Of a stretch of DNA of 64,000 nucleotides, positions 17,256 to 25,558 are shown one piece after another. The translations under genes and the position numbers were made by a program. This stretch comes from Bernardetia sp. MNP-M8 (GTDB lineage: Bacteria > Bacteroidota > Bacteroidia > Cytophagales > Bernardetiaceae). The stretch covers positions 4,114,676-4,178,675 of the forward strand of contig NZ_CP147012.1 of the NCBI RefSeq assembly GCF_037126285.1. Direction: 5' to 3'. The notes under the pieces were generated by a model, which did not search any database, was not told the origin of the DNA, and was given only the letters and a program-made list of their open reading frames with translations. The first letter of the stretch is position 1, and every line of letters starts with the position of its first letter.

Positions 17256-17888
17256 ATGAAAAAAATAATCTTAGCTATTGCATTATCATTTTTCTGTTCC
17301 GTTTCTTTTGCACAAGTAGAAGGCGTAGAAGTAGAAAAACCAAAAGAAGAAAAAAAGGAAGAGAAAAAAGAAGAAAGTAAAGATGATGACGATGATGAGG
17401 AAAAAATGAAGCTTATCGATCGTTTTTACTTTGGTGGAAACTTAGGAGCTAGTTTTGGAACAATTACCAATATAAATATAGCTCCAATGATAGGGTATAG
17501 ATTGACACCAAGATTTTCAGTAGGTGTTGGAGGAACATATCAATATTGGAGTGACAAACGTTTTATACCTACTTATACGCAGAGTATTTATGGAGGAAGT
17601 GTGTTTTCTCGTTATATGATTGCAGAAGACTTTTTGGGTGCAGGCAATTTGTTTGCTCATGCAGAATATGAAACACTATTTGCAAAACAACCTTACCAAG
17701 ATCCAAACACAGGAATAATTTCAGAAAAAACAAAATCTTTCCCTTCTTTTTTAATTGGTGGTGGTTTGGCTATTCCGATAGGTAGTCGCTCTGCTTTTAC
17801 TATTTCGGCATTATATAATCCTTTTTATGATGAATTTAATTCTTTATATGCTAGTCCTTTACAGATTCGTGTAGGAGGCTTTTTCTAA
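17256..17888 (+). CDS. Secreted outer-membrane beta-barrel-like protein with charged linker
   Basis: A signal peptide ends at VSFAQ. Then come about 30 residues almost entirely of K, E and D (an EKKEEK and DDDDDEE cluster). The rest alternates in short amphipathic strands with frequent G, Y and aromatic ends (FYFGGNLGASFG, YRLTPRFSVGVGGTYQYW, IRVGGFF at the C-terminus), ending in phenylalanine like many outer-membrane barrels. About 150 residues would suit an 8-stranded barrel. Not recognised further. It abuts the ChaN-like gene by 4 bases and is probably cotranscribed with it. Confidence 0.65.
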   Translation: MKKIILAIALSFFCSVSFAQVEGVEVEKPKEEKKEEKKEESKDDDDDEEKMKLIDRFYFGGNLGASFGTITNINIAPMIGYRLTPRFSVGVGGTYQYWSDKRFIPTYTQSIYGGSVFSRYMIAEDFLGAGNLFAHAEYETLFAKQPYQDPNTGIISEKTKSFPSFLIGGGLAIPIGSRSAFTISALYNPFYDEFNSLYASPLQIRVGGFF

Positions 17889-17892
17889 ACAA

Positions 17893-18852
17893 ATGAATAT
17901 TCAGAGTTACATGAAAAAATACGCTTTTTTATTTTTAGTAGTATTATTTTTTATGGCTTTCCAAACTGATAAACCAGCCTATCAAATTTTTGATAAGGAA
18001 GGAAAAAAATCTTCTTATAAAGCTATTTTAGAAAAAGCACAAGAAGTTGATATTGTTCTTTTTGGAGAAAGCCATAATAATCCTATTGTTCACTGGCTAC
18101 AAATTGAATTAACAAAGAATTTATATAAAAATCTATCTGAAAATCAAAGTGAGTCAAAAAGTAAAAATAAATCTAAAAATAATTTACTTTTAGGTGCAGA
18201 AATGTTTGAAGCTGATAATCAAACTATTTTAGATGAATATCTAAATGACATTATTACAGAAAAAAACTTTGAAGCTGAAGCTAGATTATGGAATAATTAT
18301 AAAACAGATTATAAGCCTTTGGTAGAATTTGCAAAAGGAAATAATCTTGTTTTTGTGGCTACAAATATTCCTCGTCGGTATGCTTCTTTGGTTTCTAAGA
18401 AGGGTTTGGCTAGTTTGGATTCTCTTTCTGAAGATGCAAAACGCTTTATGATGCCTTTGCCTGTTGAAGTGGATTTGAAATTACCTGCTTACGCAAATAT
18501 GCTCAAAATGATGGGAGTTCATTCGACTGATGATGGAAAAGTAAACGAAAGTTTTGCAAATTTTGCCTATGCACAAGCCGTAAAAGATGCAACAATGGCA
18601 TATCGTATTAACGAATATTATAAAAGAGAAGCTAAAAATATAGAAAATACAAATTCTGTTTTTCTACATTTTAATGGTTCTTATCATTCTGATAATTATG
18701 AAAGTATTGTTTATTATCTCAAAAAATACAATCCAAGTTTGAAAATAATGACCATTACGGCAGCCGACCAAAAAGAATTGGATTCTTTAGAAAAAACAGG
18801 AGTAGCTGATTTTGCGATTGTTACGCCTCTTTCTATGACTAAGACGTATTAG
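17893..18852 (+). CDS. ChaN-like haem/iron-associated protein (DUF399, Tiki superfamily)
   Basis: The hallmark is VLFGESHNNPIVHWLQIEL, a G-E-S-H followed by a second histidine on the next helix, then GAEMFEADNQ and near the end NGSYHSDNYESIVYYL. These residues form the metal or haem-binding site in ChaN and the active site in Tiki-type proteins. The N-terminal signal (MKKYAFLFLVVLFFMAF) supports export, with ATG at 17893 or 17911. No lipobox cysteine is seen. A lysine/serine/asparagine-rich insertion lies around residues 83-98. Coupling to the preceding barrel-like gene suggests an outer-envelope uptake role, as inference. Confidence 0.75.
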   Translation: MNIQSYMKKYAFLFLVVLFFMAFQTDKPAYQIFDKEGKKSSYKAILEKAQEVDIVLFGESHNNPIVHWLQIELTKNLYKNLSENQSESKSKNKSKNNLLLGAEMFEADNQTILDEYLNDIITEKNFEAEARLWNNYKTDYKPLVEFAKGNNLVFVATNIPRRYASLVSKKGLASLDSLSEDAKRFMMPLPVEVDLKLPAYANMLKMMGVHSTDDGKVNESFANFAYAQAVKDATMAYRINEYYKREAKNIENTNSVFLHFNGSYHSDNYESIVYYLKKYNPSLKIMTITAADQKELDSLEKTGVADFAIVTPLSMTKTY

Positions 18853-18884
18853 AGTAATTAATTTATAGGAATTTATTTTTTCTT

Positions 18885-18921
18885 AACGACGGTTAAAAAA
18901 TAGAGTAATCTAACCGTCGTT
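18885..18921. terminator. Palindrome between convergent genes
   Basis: AACGACGGTTA (18885-18895) pairs perfectly with TAACCGTCGTT (18911-18921), loop 15 nt. It lies between the ChaN-like gene and the protease gene, so it can stop both transcripts. A related TTGCCGTCAACGAGG follows, which hints at a dispersed repeat. Confidence 0.6.
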
Positions 18922-18957
18922 GAGACTTTGCCGTCAACGAGGTTTTATAAAATCTCT

Positions 18958-20037
18958 CTACCACTCTTCTTGTCTTCTCCAAGTTGCACCATATTCATTT
19001 ACTAAAACATTATCAAAATAATCAGCTTTTTCTAAGAGGTTTTTTACCAAATCTACAGCAGTTTGTAGTTTAAGGTATTGTCCAAAAATTGAAAAAGAAA
19101 GAATTATATCTTGTCCGTTTACACTAAAACGAAGACCTTTTAAAGAATGATTTTGCTCTAATAGAAAAGAATAGGTGTCGCCAATATTATCTTTTGGAAG
19201 GTTACACAAAAAAGCATCGCCAAAAATATATCCACTTTCGGGGTTGTAAGAAAGATGAATTGTGGCACTTCCCTCTACCATTTCCCAACGATTTGCACCA
19301 GCACGAGCCAAAATCGCATTTTTACCCAGTTTTGTAATTAATTCTTCTATCAAATGAGCAATTCCGACAGGCGTAAAAAGTTCTTTTGTAAAATCAATAA
19401 GTTTTGAGCCACAAGAAGGACAGTAGGAATTTTGAATTTTAGGAAGCAAAATAACATTTGTACAAGAACCACAACGAACAGCTTTTTCTCTACCAAAATT
19501 CTCAAAATCGTTTAAAGTTTCCTCTAAATAGTTGGAAGGCAGTGCAAAACCTAAATCAGTTCCTTCTCTATGAATAAATGTGTTTACACCAATTACTTTA
19601 CCCAAACTATCTACTAAAGGGCCTCCACTATTTCCGGGGTTGATGGCTGCATCTACTTGAATATAATTTATGCCATTGTGTAAGCGTTTTGCCTTTGAAA
19701 TTATGCCTTGAGTAGTTGTATATTTAAGACCATAAGGATGTCCGATAGCTACAATTTGTTCGCCATCTCTAAGACTCTCTTGTGAATACTCAATAGTAGG
19801 CATATCCAAGTTAGGGGCAATCAAAAAAGCTAAATCCAGACGAGTATCTGTAAAACAAACATCTGCAAGCTGTTTAGGAACATTTTTTCCACTAATAGAA
19901 ACCTCTGAACAACCTTCTACAACGTGGTAGTTGGTAACAATAATATTATGATTTCTAAGGTAAAAACCTGTTCCAGAGCCTTTTGGTGTAGCAATCTGAA
20001 TGACTACTTCTTTATAAATTTCAATAGTTTGATACAT
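18958..20037 (-). CDS. Trypsin-like serine protease with zinc ribbon and YbjN/secretion-chaperone-like domain, no signal peptide
   Basis: The first ~185 residues are an S1C (HtrA-type) protease: His38 in NYHVVEG, Asp69 in RLDLAFL, Ser137 in NPGNSGGPL. There is no PDZ domain and no signal or membrane segment, so it appears cytoplasmic, unlike DegP/HtrA. A zinc ribbon follows with Cys189, Cys192, Cys206 and Cys209 (CGSC and CPSC). The last ~140 residues (from LIEELITKLG) resemble the alpha/beta fold of YbjN and type III secretion chaperones, ending in a LEKADYFDN and GATW segment. Monocistronic. Substrate unknown; the tail may recruit partners. Confidence 0.75.
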   Translation of the reverse strand: MYQTIEIYKEVVIQIATPKGSGTGFYLRNHNIIVTNYHVVEGCSEVSISGKNVPKQLADVCFTDTRLDLAFLIAPNLDMPTIEYSQESLRDGEQIVAIGHPYGLKYTTTQGIISKAKRLHNGINYIQVDAAINPGNSGGPLVDSLGKVIGVNTFIHREGTDLGFALPSNYLEETLNDFENFGREKAVRCGSCTNVILLPKIQNSYCPSCGSKLIDFTKELFTPVGIAHLIEELITKLGKNAILARAGANRWEMVEGSATIHLSYNPESGYIFGDAFLCNLPKDNIGDTYSFLLEQNHSLKGLRFSVNGQDIILSFSIFGQYLKLQTAVDLVKNLLEKADYFDNVLVNEYGATWRRQEEW

Positions 20038-20160
20038 AAATTAACATAGAGAATTGACAAAAAATGCTTTTTTAGATTAGAAAGTAGTTAAAGATAGATA
20101 TATATAGATAAGTTACTCAAAAATAACGTTCTTTTTTGTACTTGTTCTATAATTGTTCTA

Positions 20161-20168
20161 TAAATTTG
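20161..20168 (+). promoter_or_regulatory. Promoter of rlmF
   Basis: TAAATTTG is a TAnnTTTG -7 box, with a TTTG at 20135-20138 at -33 spacing (22 bases between). It lies 33 bases before the TTG start at 20201. Confidence 0.6.
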
Positions 20169-20200
20169 CGTAAAAACATCATTTAAACAAAAAAAATACT

Positions 20201-21085
20201 TTGCATCCAAAAAATATCCATAATTCATTTTATAATTTTAAAGAACTTATAAAAAGTAATCCAATTTTAAAAGAGTTCGTGTTTATAAATCAGCACAAAA
20301 TAGAAACAATTGATTTTGCGAATCAAAAGGCAGTTTTAGAATTGAATAAATCACTTTTATCACATCATCACAACGTAAAAAATTGGAATATTCCAGAAGG
20401 TTATTTGTGTCCACCCATCCCTAGCCGAGCTGATTATTTGTATTATTTAAATGATTTACTACAAGCAGAAGGAAGTAAAAAAGCTATAAAAGGACTTGAT
20501 ATTGGCGTTGGTGCAAACTGTATTTATCCAATCTTGGCGAGTCAGTTATTTAATTGGAAAATGGTAGGTGTAGATATTGATAAAACAGCCATCCAATCAG
20601 CTATAAAAAATGTAGAAACTTCGAAAAAGCTAAAAGAAAATATAGAAATTCGTCACCAAGAATCGAATGCAAATATTTTTAAAGGGATAATTAAAGAAAG
20701 TGAATATTTTGATTTTACAATCTGTAATCCTCCTTTTCATGCATCAGAAAAAGATGCTAATTCGGCAGCTTTACGCAAAATTAAAAACTTAAAAGATACT
20801 ACTGAGTCTGCTCAGGGGACTATTAAACTCAATTTTGGAGGACAATCAAATGAACTTTGGTGTAATGGAGGTGAAGCACTTTTTATAAAACGAATGATAA
20901 AACAGAGTGTAGAATTTAAAAAACAAGTAAATTGGTTTACTACATTAGTTTCAAAAAATGGAAATTTGAAAGCTATTTACAAGCAATTAGATAAAGCAAA
21001 AGCAAAATACAAAACTATAAACATGGAACAAGGAAATAAAAAAACTAGGTTTGTAGCGTGGCGATTTCCTAATTCAGAAGCCTAA
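20201..21085 (+). CDS. rlmF: 23S rRNA (adenine-1618-N6)-methyltransferase RlmF
   Basis: Methylates A1618 of 23S rRNA using S-adenosylmethionine. Family hallmarks are HPKNIHNSFYNF at the N-terminus, NWNIPEGYLCPPIPSRADY, the SAM loop GLDIGVGANCIYP near residue 98-110 and the catalytic NPPF at residues 176-179. The start is a TTG: the frame is closed by a TAA 30 bases upstream and holds no ATG or GTG between, and homologues have LHPRN at this point. Length of 294 is normal. Monocistronic. Confidence 0.9.
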   Translation: MHPKNIHNSFYNFKELIKSNPILKEFVFINQHKIETIDFANQKAVLELNKSLLSHHHNVKNWNIPEGYLCPPIPSRADYLYYLNDLLQAEGSKKAIKGLDIGVGANCIYPILASQLFNWKMVGVDIDKTAIQSAIKNVETSKKLKENIEIRHQESNANIFKGIIKESEYFDFTICNPPFHASEKDANSAALRKIKNLKDTTESAQGTIKLNFGGQSNELWCNGGEALFIKRMIKQSVEFKKQVNWFTTLVSKNGNLKAIYKQLDKAKAKYKTINMEQGNKKTRFVAWRFPNSEA

Positions 21086-21215
21086 TATATTATTTATAAA
21101 AAATAAATAGAAATAATTGCATAATATAAAGAATAGTTTGAAACTTTTTTTACGTTTGAACGTATGACTAATTAAAGATAGATTTTAATGTTTTACAGAT
21201 AAATCCCCTTATAGT

Positions 21216-21404
21216 ATGAAACGTTCAAATAAAAATTATATACTACTCATTGTTTTTGGTGTTTTACTTATGAGTTTTAGCTTTATTTCTCAACATTATA
21301 CTCATATACCTGATATAGTAGATGGAATGTTGAAAGGAACTTCTATTGGATTATTACTCTTAGGGCTTGGATTTTTATCGAAACAACATATTGAGCAAAT
21401 TTAA
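21216..21404 (+). CDS. Small two-helix membrane protein
   Basis: 62 residues: a lysine/asparagine-rich start, a helix at about 8-25, a short loop with HYTHIPD, and a second helix at about 39-55. Not recognised. The ATG, clean stop and downstream hairpin suggest a real gene, but its size leaves doubt. Confidence 0.5.
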   Translation: MKRSNKNYILLIVFGVLLMSFSFISQHYTHIPDIVDGMLKGTSIGLLLLGLGFLSKQHIEQI

Positions 21405-21415
21405 TTTTGGATTTT

Positions 21416-21446
21416 CCTCATTTGTTTTATGTTTATGCAAGTGAGG
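21416..21446. terminator. Hairpin between convergent genes
   Basis: CCTCATTTG (21416-21424) pairs with CAAGTGAGG (21438-21446) with one mismatch, followed by GTTTT. It separates the small membrane protein from the UbiA-like gene. Confidence 0.5.
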
Positions 21447-21449
21447 GTT

Positions 21450-22355
21450 TTATATAAAAAATAAAATCAAAAATTCTATTACAAAAAGTCCATCTATAAA
21501 GCCTGTAAAATACCATTCTGAACGTTTATTCGAACTAAAAAGAATTAGAAAAGCAGTAAGAATATAAACTATTCCAAAATGAAGAAAATAGTTTATATGG
21601 AAACTACAAATTAAAATAGCACAGACAATAAGTAAAAAAAGAGCTAAAATTTTGCTCCTTTGAGGACTCAATAAGCTAACTAAAGTATTCAAACCCACTT
21701 TTTTATCTCCTTCTTTATCTCTAATATCGAAAGGAATCGTTATTGCCAAAGTAAAAAGTAATCGTTCGAAAAATAAGGCTATTGTTTGAGGAGTTTGGAT
21801 AATCAAGTCTTCGTGTAACATTGGAAAAATAACAGTAGCACTAGCCCACACATAAGCAATTAAGAATATTTTTAGATAAGGAATATTTCTCCAAGCAGGA
21901 ATCGATAAGTAGTTTTTTGGAGTAGAATCTTCTGTCTTGTTGTCATTTTTACCATTTATTTCTTCGTCTATAATTTTTTCTGATGGAAGTTCAATATGAA
22001 TAGGAACAGTATAAAAAATTGAAATTATAGCCAAATGAACCAAAAACCAAAACTGATTGAGTGTTAGAAAAAAAGGAGCAGGAATAAGTAAAATCAAACT
22101 TAAAAAGAAAATAATCTTTAGGATATTTCTTTTCTTATAAATAAACTCAAATTTTTCAGAAGCCGTTCCCTTAGTATAAAACACACATAAATTATAAGTA
22201 ACTAGTGTTCCAAAAAAGAGAATCCAAAGAGGAGCAGCTTCGAAAGCAATGCCAGCTGTTTCGAAAAGCAAAAGGTAGGTACTTAACCCCATAAGAGCTG
22301 CACCTACCGATATCCAAAAATTTCCAAAAACGAGCCAACGAAAGAAGTTAATAAT
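21450..22355 (-). CDS. UbiA-like prenyltransferase-family membrane protein; true start upstream of the first ATG
   Basis: Polytopic (about eight hydrophobic segments) with the second UbiA aspartate motif in PFDIRDKEGDKK near the last third. The first motif region reads VTYNLCVFYTKG and lacks the usual aspartates, so activity is uncertain. The first ATG is at 22292, but the frame stays open upstream and encodes FFRWLVFGNFWISVGAALM, which looks like a normal UbiA first helix. Between this and the upstream stop there is no ATG, GTG or TTG in frame; ATT codons at 22355 and 22352 are the only near-cognate candidates. The gene begins just after the TonB-like stop and is probably cotranscribed with it. 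Confidence 0.6.
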   Translation of the reverse strand: MINFFRWLVFGNFWISVGAALMGLSTYLLLFETAGIAFEAAPLWILFFGTLVTYNLCVFYTKGTASEKFEFIYKKRNILKIIFFLSLILLIPAPFFLTLNQFWFLVHLAIISIFYTVPIHIELPSEKIIDEEINGKNDNKTEDSTPKNYLSIPAWRNIPYLKIFLIAYVWASATVIFPMLHEDLIIQTPQTIALFFERLLFTLAITIPFDIRDKEGDKKVGLNTLVSLLSPQRSKILALFLLIVCAILICSFHINYFLHFGIVYILTAFLILFSSNKRSEWYFTGFIDGLFVIEFLILFFI

Positions 22356-22363
22356 GTTTTTTT

Positions 22364-22984
22364 TTAAAACTGAACAGGAATAACAACACGCTGCTCAACG
22401 GCTCTTCCATGATATAAAGCTGGTTTCCAGCCTTCTGTATATTCTTCTATCAAACGGATTGCTTCATTATCCAAAGTAGGACTAACACTTGAAAGTACCG
22501 AAATATCAGCTAAAGAACCGTCTTCTTGTACAAAAAACTGAACATAAATAGTTCCTGTTTCATGTGTTGGATTATTTTGATTTGTACTAAGATAACGATA
22601 TAAGTTTTCTGTTCCACCATAGGGAGTTGCGGAGCGTTCAATATAAGTATTTTCTTTTCTTCTATTTTTATTGCAACCTCGTCTTTTAATTATAATTCGT
22701 GTTTCTGTATAATTTGGGTCAATCATTTCACAACCAAATGTTTTTTCTTCTTGTGAATTAATTCCCCAAACTGTCAGACCAATTCCCATAACAATACTTC
22801 CAATTAGTAAAGGTTTGTGATACCGATTCAGAAAAGCATAATAATCTTGTAGCCAAAAAGGAGGATGGTCTTCTAGTTTTTGAGTCAGACTCTTACTGTT
22901 TTTGAAAACCATATAAGTAATAGAAGCCAGCGTAGTGCCAAGCCAAAAAAGTCCGAATATTGTAAATATAATAAGCATTGCCAT
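22364..22984 (-). CDS. TonB-like protein with two N-terminal membrane helices
   Basis: The C-terminal ~80 residues match the TonB C-terminal domain (GTIYVQFFVQEDGSLADISVLSS, DNEAIRLIEEYTEGWKPALYHGRAVEQRVVIPVQF). It differs from classical TonB in having two transmembrane helices (about 5-26 and 56-74) and no proline-rich spacer; about 60 residues with basic and cysteine residues (RRGCNKNRR) link them. It may transmit ExbB/ExbD energy to an outer-membrane receptor or serve a Bacteroidetes-specific variant. The exbB/exbD pair lies 2.5 kb away on the other strand. The stop is next to the UbiA-like start. Confidence 0.75.
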   Translation of the reverse strand: MAMLIIFTIFGLFWLGTTLASITYMVFKNSKSLTQKLEDHPPFWLQDYYAFLNRYHKPLLIGSIVMGIGLTVWGINSQEEKTFGCEMIDPNYTETRIIIKRRGCNKNRRKENTYIERSATPYGGTENLYRYLSTNQNNPTHETGTIYVQFFVQEDGSLADISVLSSVSPTLDNEAIRLIEEYTEGWKPALYHGRAVEQRVVIPVQF

Positions 22985-23265
22985 AATTATAGAGTGTTTT
23001 TTAGATAAAATGATTTAGTAAACTTGTTATTTATAAAGTAGATGTTGAATTTTACTATTTTCCATAGATTTATTTTATATTTTTTCTAAATCGTTCAATA
23101 ATTTACAAAATCTTGAGCATTCTTCAAATAATTTGGATTCTAAAAAATCGTAAAAAATATAATAATACAATTACCAAAACTACTTTCCTTCAAAATCGTT
23201 AGTAGTTTCTTATTGATTTGTTAAATTTACTTTCAAAAACGATTTTCTCCCAAATAAGTTAAGCT

Positions 23266-23865
23266 ATGAAACAATTTTCTCATTATTTAACAGCATTTTT
23301 TAGCATTATATTTTTTGTCTTTAGTATTTCTTCGTGTATTCCTCCTGATGTAAAAGGAACTGCTGACACACAATTTTTTGATTTGAAAGGATTTTTAGAC
23401 AATCAAATTACTTCCTTAGAAAAATTAGAAGAAAAAGGAATTACAATTACTAAAAAAACAATTCTTCAAGGACAAAAAACTGAACAAACACTCAAAAAAA
23501 TAGATTGGAAAGACGAATTTGCTTTTTTTTACTCCTCTGATATAAATACTCCACAACTTCGTGATAGATATAAAATGGAGAAAAGTCTTCAAAAATGGAC
23601 ATTCAAAACAGATGAAGAAAACTTAATAGTTAAAGAAATGCAGATTACATTTAATGATAATCATAATGAAGAAGGAGAAATTTCTTTTAAAAATGTAAAA
23701 GAAATTTTAATTATTCAAAAAGATAAAAATAATATTTATGAAAACGATAGAATACTTACTATCAAAGCAAAAGAAGGTATTTTAGAAAGTTACTCTATTA
23801 AAGGTTCAGAAGATGTCATTTTGAATGAAAAACAAGAGTTTTTGGTGGAAGGAATAATAAAATAG
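23266..23865 (+). CDS. Hypothetical lipoprotein
   Basis: A lipoprotein signal with lipobox near residue 24 (SISSC), preceded by a hydrophobic core. The remaining 175 residues are hydrophilic and alternate in short strands, with a W-x-F-K-T segment. No recognised family; it resembles small Bacteroidetes lipoproteins with a periplasmic beta fold. Followed by about 240 gene-free bases of AT-rich DNA with no clear signal. Confidence 0.55.
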   Translation: MKQFSHYLTAFFSIIFFVFSISSCIPPDVKGTADTQFFDLKGFLDNQITSLEKLEEKGITITKKTILQGQKTEQTLKKIDWKDEFAFFYSSDINTPQLRDRYKMEKSLQKWTFKTDEENLIVKEMQITFNDNHNEEGEISFKNVKEILIIQKDKNNIYENDRILTIKAKEGILESYSIKGSEDVILNEKQEFLVEGIIK

Positions 23866-24105
23866 AGAAAAAATATCCTTTCTTGCTACAAACTCACGAA
23901 AAAAATCGCTAAATCTGTAAATTTTATAGACAAAAGTTATTTTTTTTGGTTATTTGTTTTTACCTTTTCATATAAATCCGTAAATTTTGAGTTAAATAGT
24001 TTTTCAAAGCCTTTTATCAAAAGAATATTAAAACTATTTTATCAAATAAATACTCATTTTTTCAACTTGTTTTTTTAAGCAATTTCAAATAAAATTATAG
24101 GCAGC

Positions 24106-25425
24106 ATGCTCGAAAAATATATCAAACAATTATTAAACGAGAACGATGAAGTCGTTGTTCCAAAACTCGGTACTTTCGTAGCAGGTTATGCAGGCTCTGA
24201 AATTTCTGGTATTCGAGTTGCACCACCTAGCAAAAAAATTCATTTTTATGAAAAACTAAAAAGTGATAAAAATGAACTTTTGCGTAAACGTGTAACTGAA
24301 GCTGAAGGAATCAGTATTTTTGATTTTCAATCAGAATTAGAAAAAATGACTACCAGAATAGAAGATGAACTTCGGAATTCAGGTAGTTCGACCATAAATC
24401 ATCTAGGAACAATAAAGAAAAAGCCTGATGGTTCATTAGAATTTGAGCAAGATGATGAAAATCTTTTGGATGATGCTTTTGGATTGCCATCGCTTGAAAG
24501 AAAACCACTTAACAAGCGAGAGGGTAAAGAAGAAAGCACAGAAAATAAAGATGTTGCAGCTACCAATCCGCCTGTTTTTGATAGAGATGCTCAAAAAGAA
24601 AAAATTAATGAAGATTCTGATATAACAAAAGATGCAGCTCTTTATGCTACTTTGGGAGATAGGTTTGCTAAAGACCCTGTAGAAGAAGAAGCTCGTCTGA
24701 AAAAGGAAAAAGAAGATTTTATAAAATCTACTTCGCATGTAGAAAATCCTCCTGTCAAGAAAGAAACTGTTCCTCCTGTTATTAATGTAGAAGATGATGA
24801 GGAAGAAGAAGAAGAGGAAGAAAAAAGCTCGTCTTTGGTTATATGGCTTATAGCTATTCCAATTTTGTTTGCCTTTGCTTTCTTACTTTATATCTATACT
24901 GATTCGGGTGCAATGGCAAGTGTAAAAGCTCTTTTGGGACAAAAACCTGCGACTACAATTGTTACAAATGATACTAATACTGATCCTGTAACAGAAGTTG
25001 ATAATTCAGCTGAGACAGCAGATAATACTAATTCGACAGACGCAACAGACAACACCAATAACACAGATGGTTCAAGTGATAATGTCGCTGATAACACCAA
25101 TAATGCAACTGATAATACAGCCAATAATGGTAAAGACCCAGCAACTGAATATACAGGAAATTCGGAAACTCAACCAGAAGATATAATTAATGACCCTAAA
25201 AATCGTTTCTATATTGTAATTGGTAGTTTTGCTGAAATAGAAAATGCTCGCCGACTTCGCAAAGATTTGCAAGGAAGTGGAGTATCTGATTCTAAAATTG
25301 TAATGTATCCAAAACGTGGTATGTATCGTGTAACTGTAGGCGATCAAGCTTCGCAGCGAGAAGCCTATAATCAAAGAAATACATTAGGAAATACATATCC
25401 TGATATGTGGGTTCTTAATTATTAA
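24106..25425 (+). CDS. HU-CCDC81 and SPOR domain membrane protein
   Basis: Domain order: an HU/IHF-like N-terminal domain of the CCDC81 type (residues 1-120, with VVPKLGTFVAGYAG and STINHLGTIKKKPDGSLEF), an acidic cytoplasmic linker to about residue 240 (glutamate-rich run), one transmembrane helix (about 245-265), an extracytoplasmic linker rich in N, T and D (about 280-350), and a SPOR domain at the end (FYIVIGSFAEIENARRLRKDL to PDMWVLNY). SPOR domains bind denuded peptidoglycan at the septum, so a division-site role is likely. HU-like CCDC81 domains may bind DNA or protein. A strong terminator follows. Confidence 0.85.
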   Translation: MLEKYIKQLLNENDEVVVPKLGTFVAGYAGSEISGIRVAPPSKKIHFYEKLKSDKNELLRKRVTEAEGISIFDFQSELEKMTTRIEDELRNSGSSTINHLGTIKKKPDGSLEFEQDDENLLDDAFGLPSLERKPLNKREGKEESTENKDVAATNPPVFDRDAQKEKINEDSDITKDAALYATLGDRFAKDPVEEEARLKKEKEDFIKSTSHVENPPVKKETVPPVINVEDDEEEEEEEEKSSSLVIWLIAIPILFAFAFLLYIYTDSGAMASVKALLGQKPATTIVTNDTNTDPVTEVDNSAETADNTNSTDATDNTNNTDGSSDNVADNTNNATDNTANNGKDPATEYTGNSETQPEDIINDPKNRFYIVIGSFAEIENARRLRKDLQGSGVSDSKIVMYPKRGMYRVTVGDQASQREAYNQRNTLGNTYPDMWVLNY

Positions 25426-25439
25426 ATCTAACTTATAAA

Positions 25440-25471
25440 GTCAGAATTGAAAGTATTATTTCAATTCTGAC
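25440..25471 (+). terminator. Terminator after the SPOR-domain gene
   Basis: A 13-bp perfect stem (GTCAGAATTGAAA / TTTCAATTCTGAC) with a 6-nt loop. It lies between the SPOR gene and exbB. Confidence 0.85.
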
Positions 25472-25558
25472 TACTTCTATTTTAATCAAATGGTTCTATA
25501 AAAAGCACTCTATAAGTATTTAAAAAGTTATCTTCCTATCCATTAATTAATTTCAACT

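Noticed and set aside
24894-25124. Antisense ORFs across the Asn/Thr/Asp-rich linker of the SPOR protein
   Set aside because: They are shadows of a low-complexity coding stretch; no start context or homologous features.
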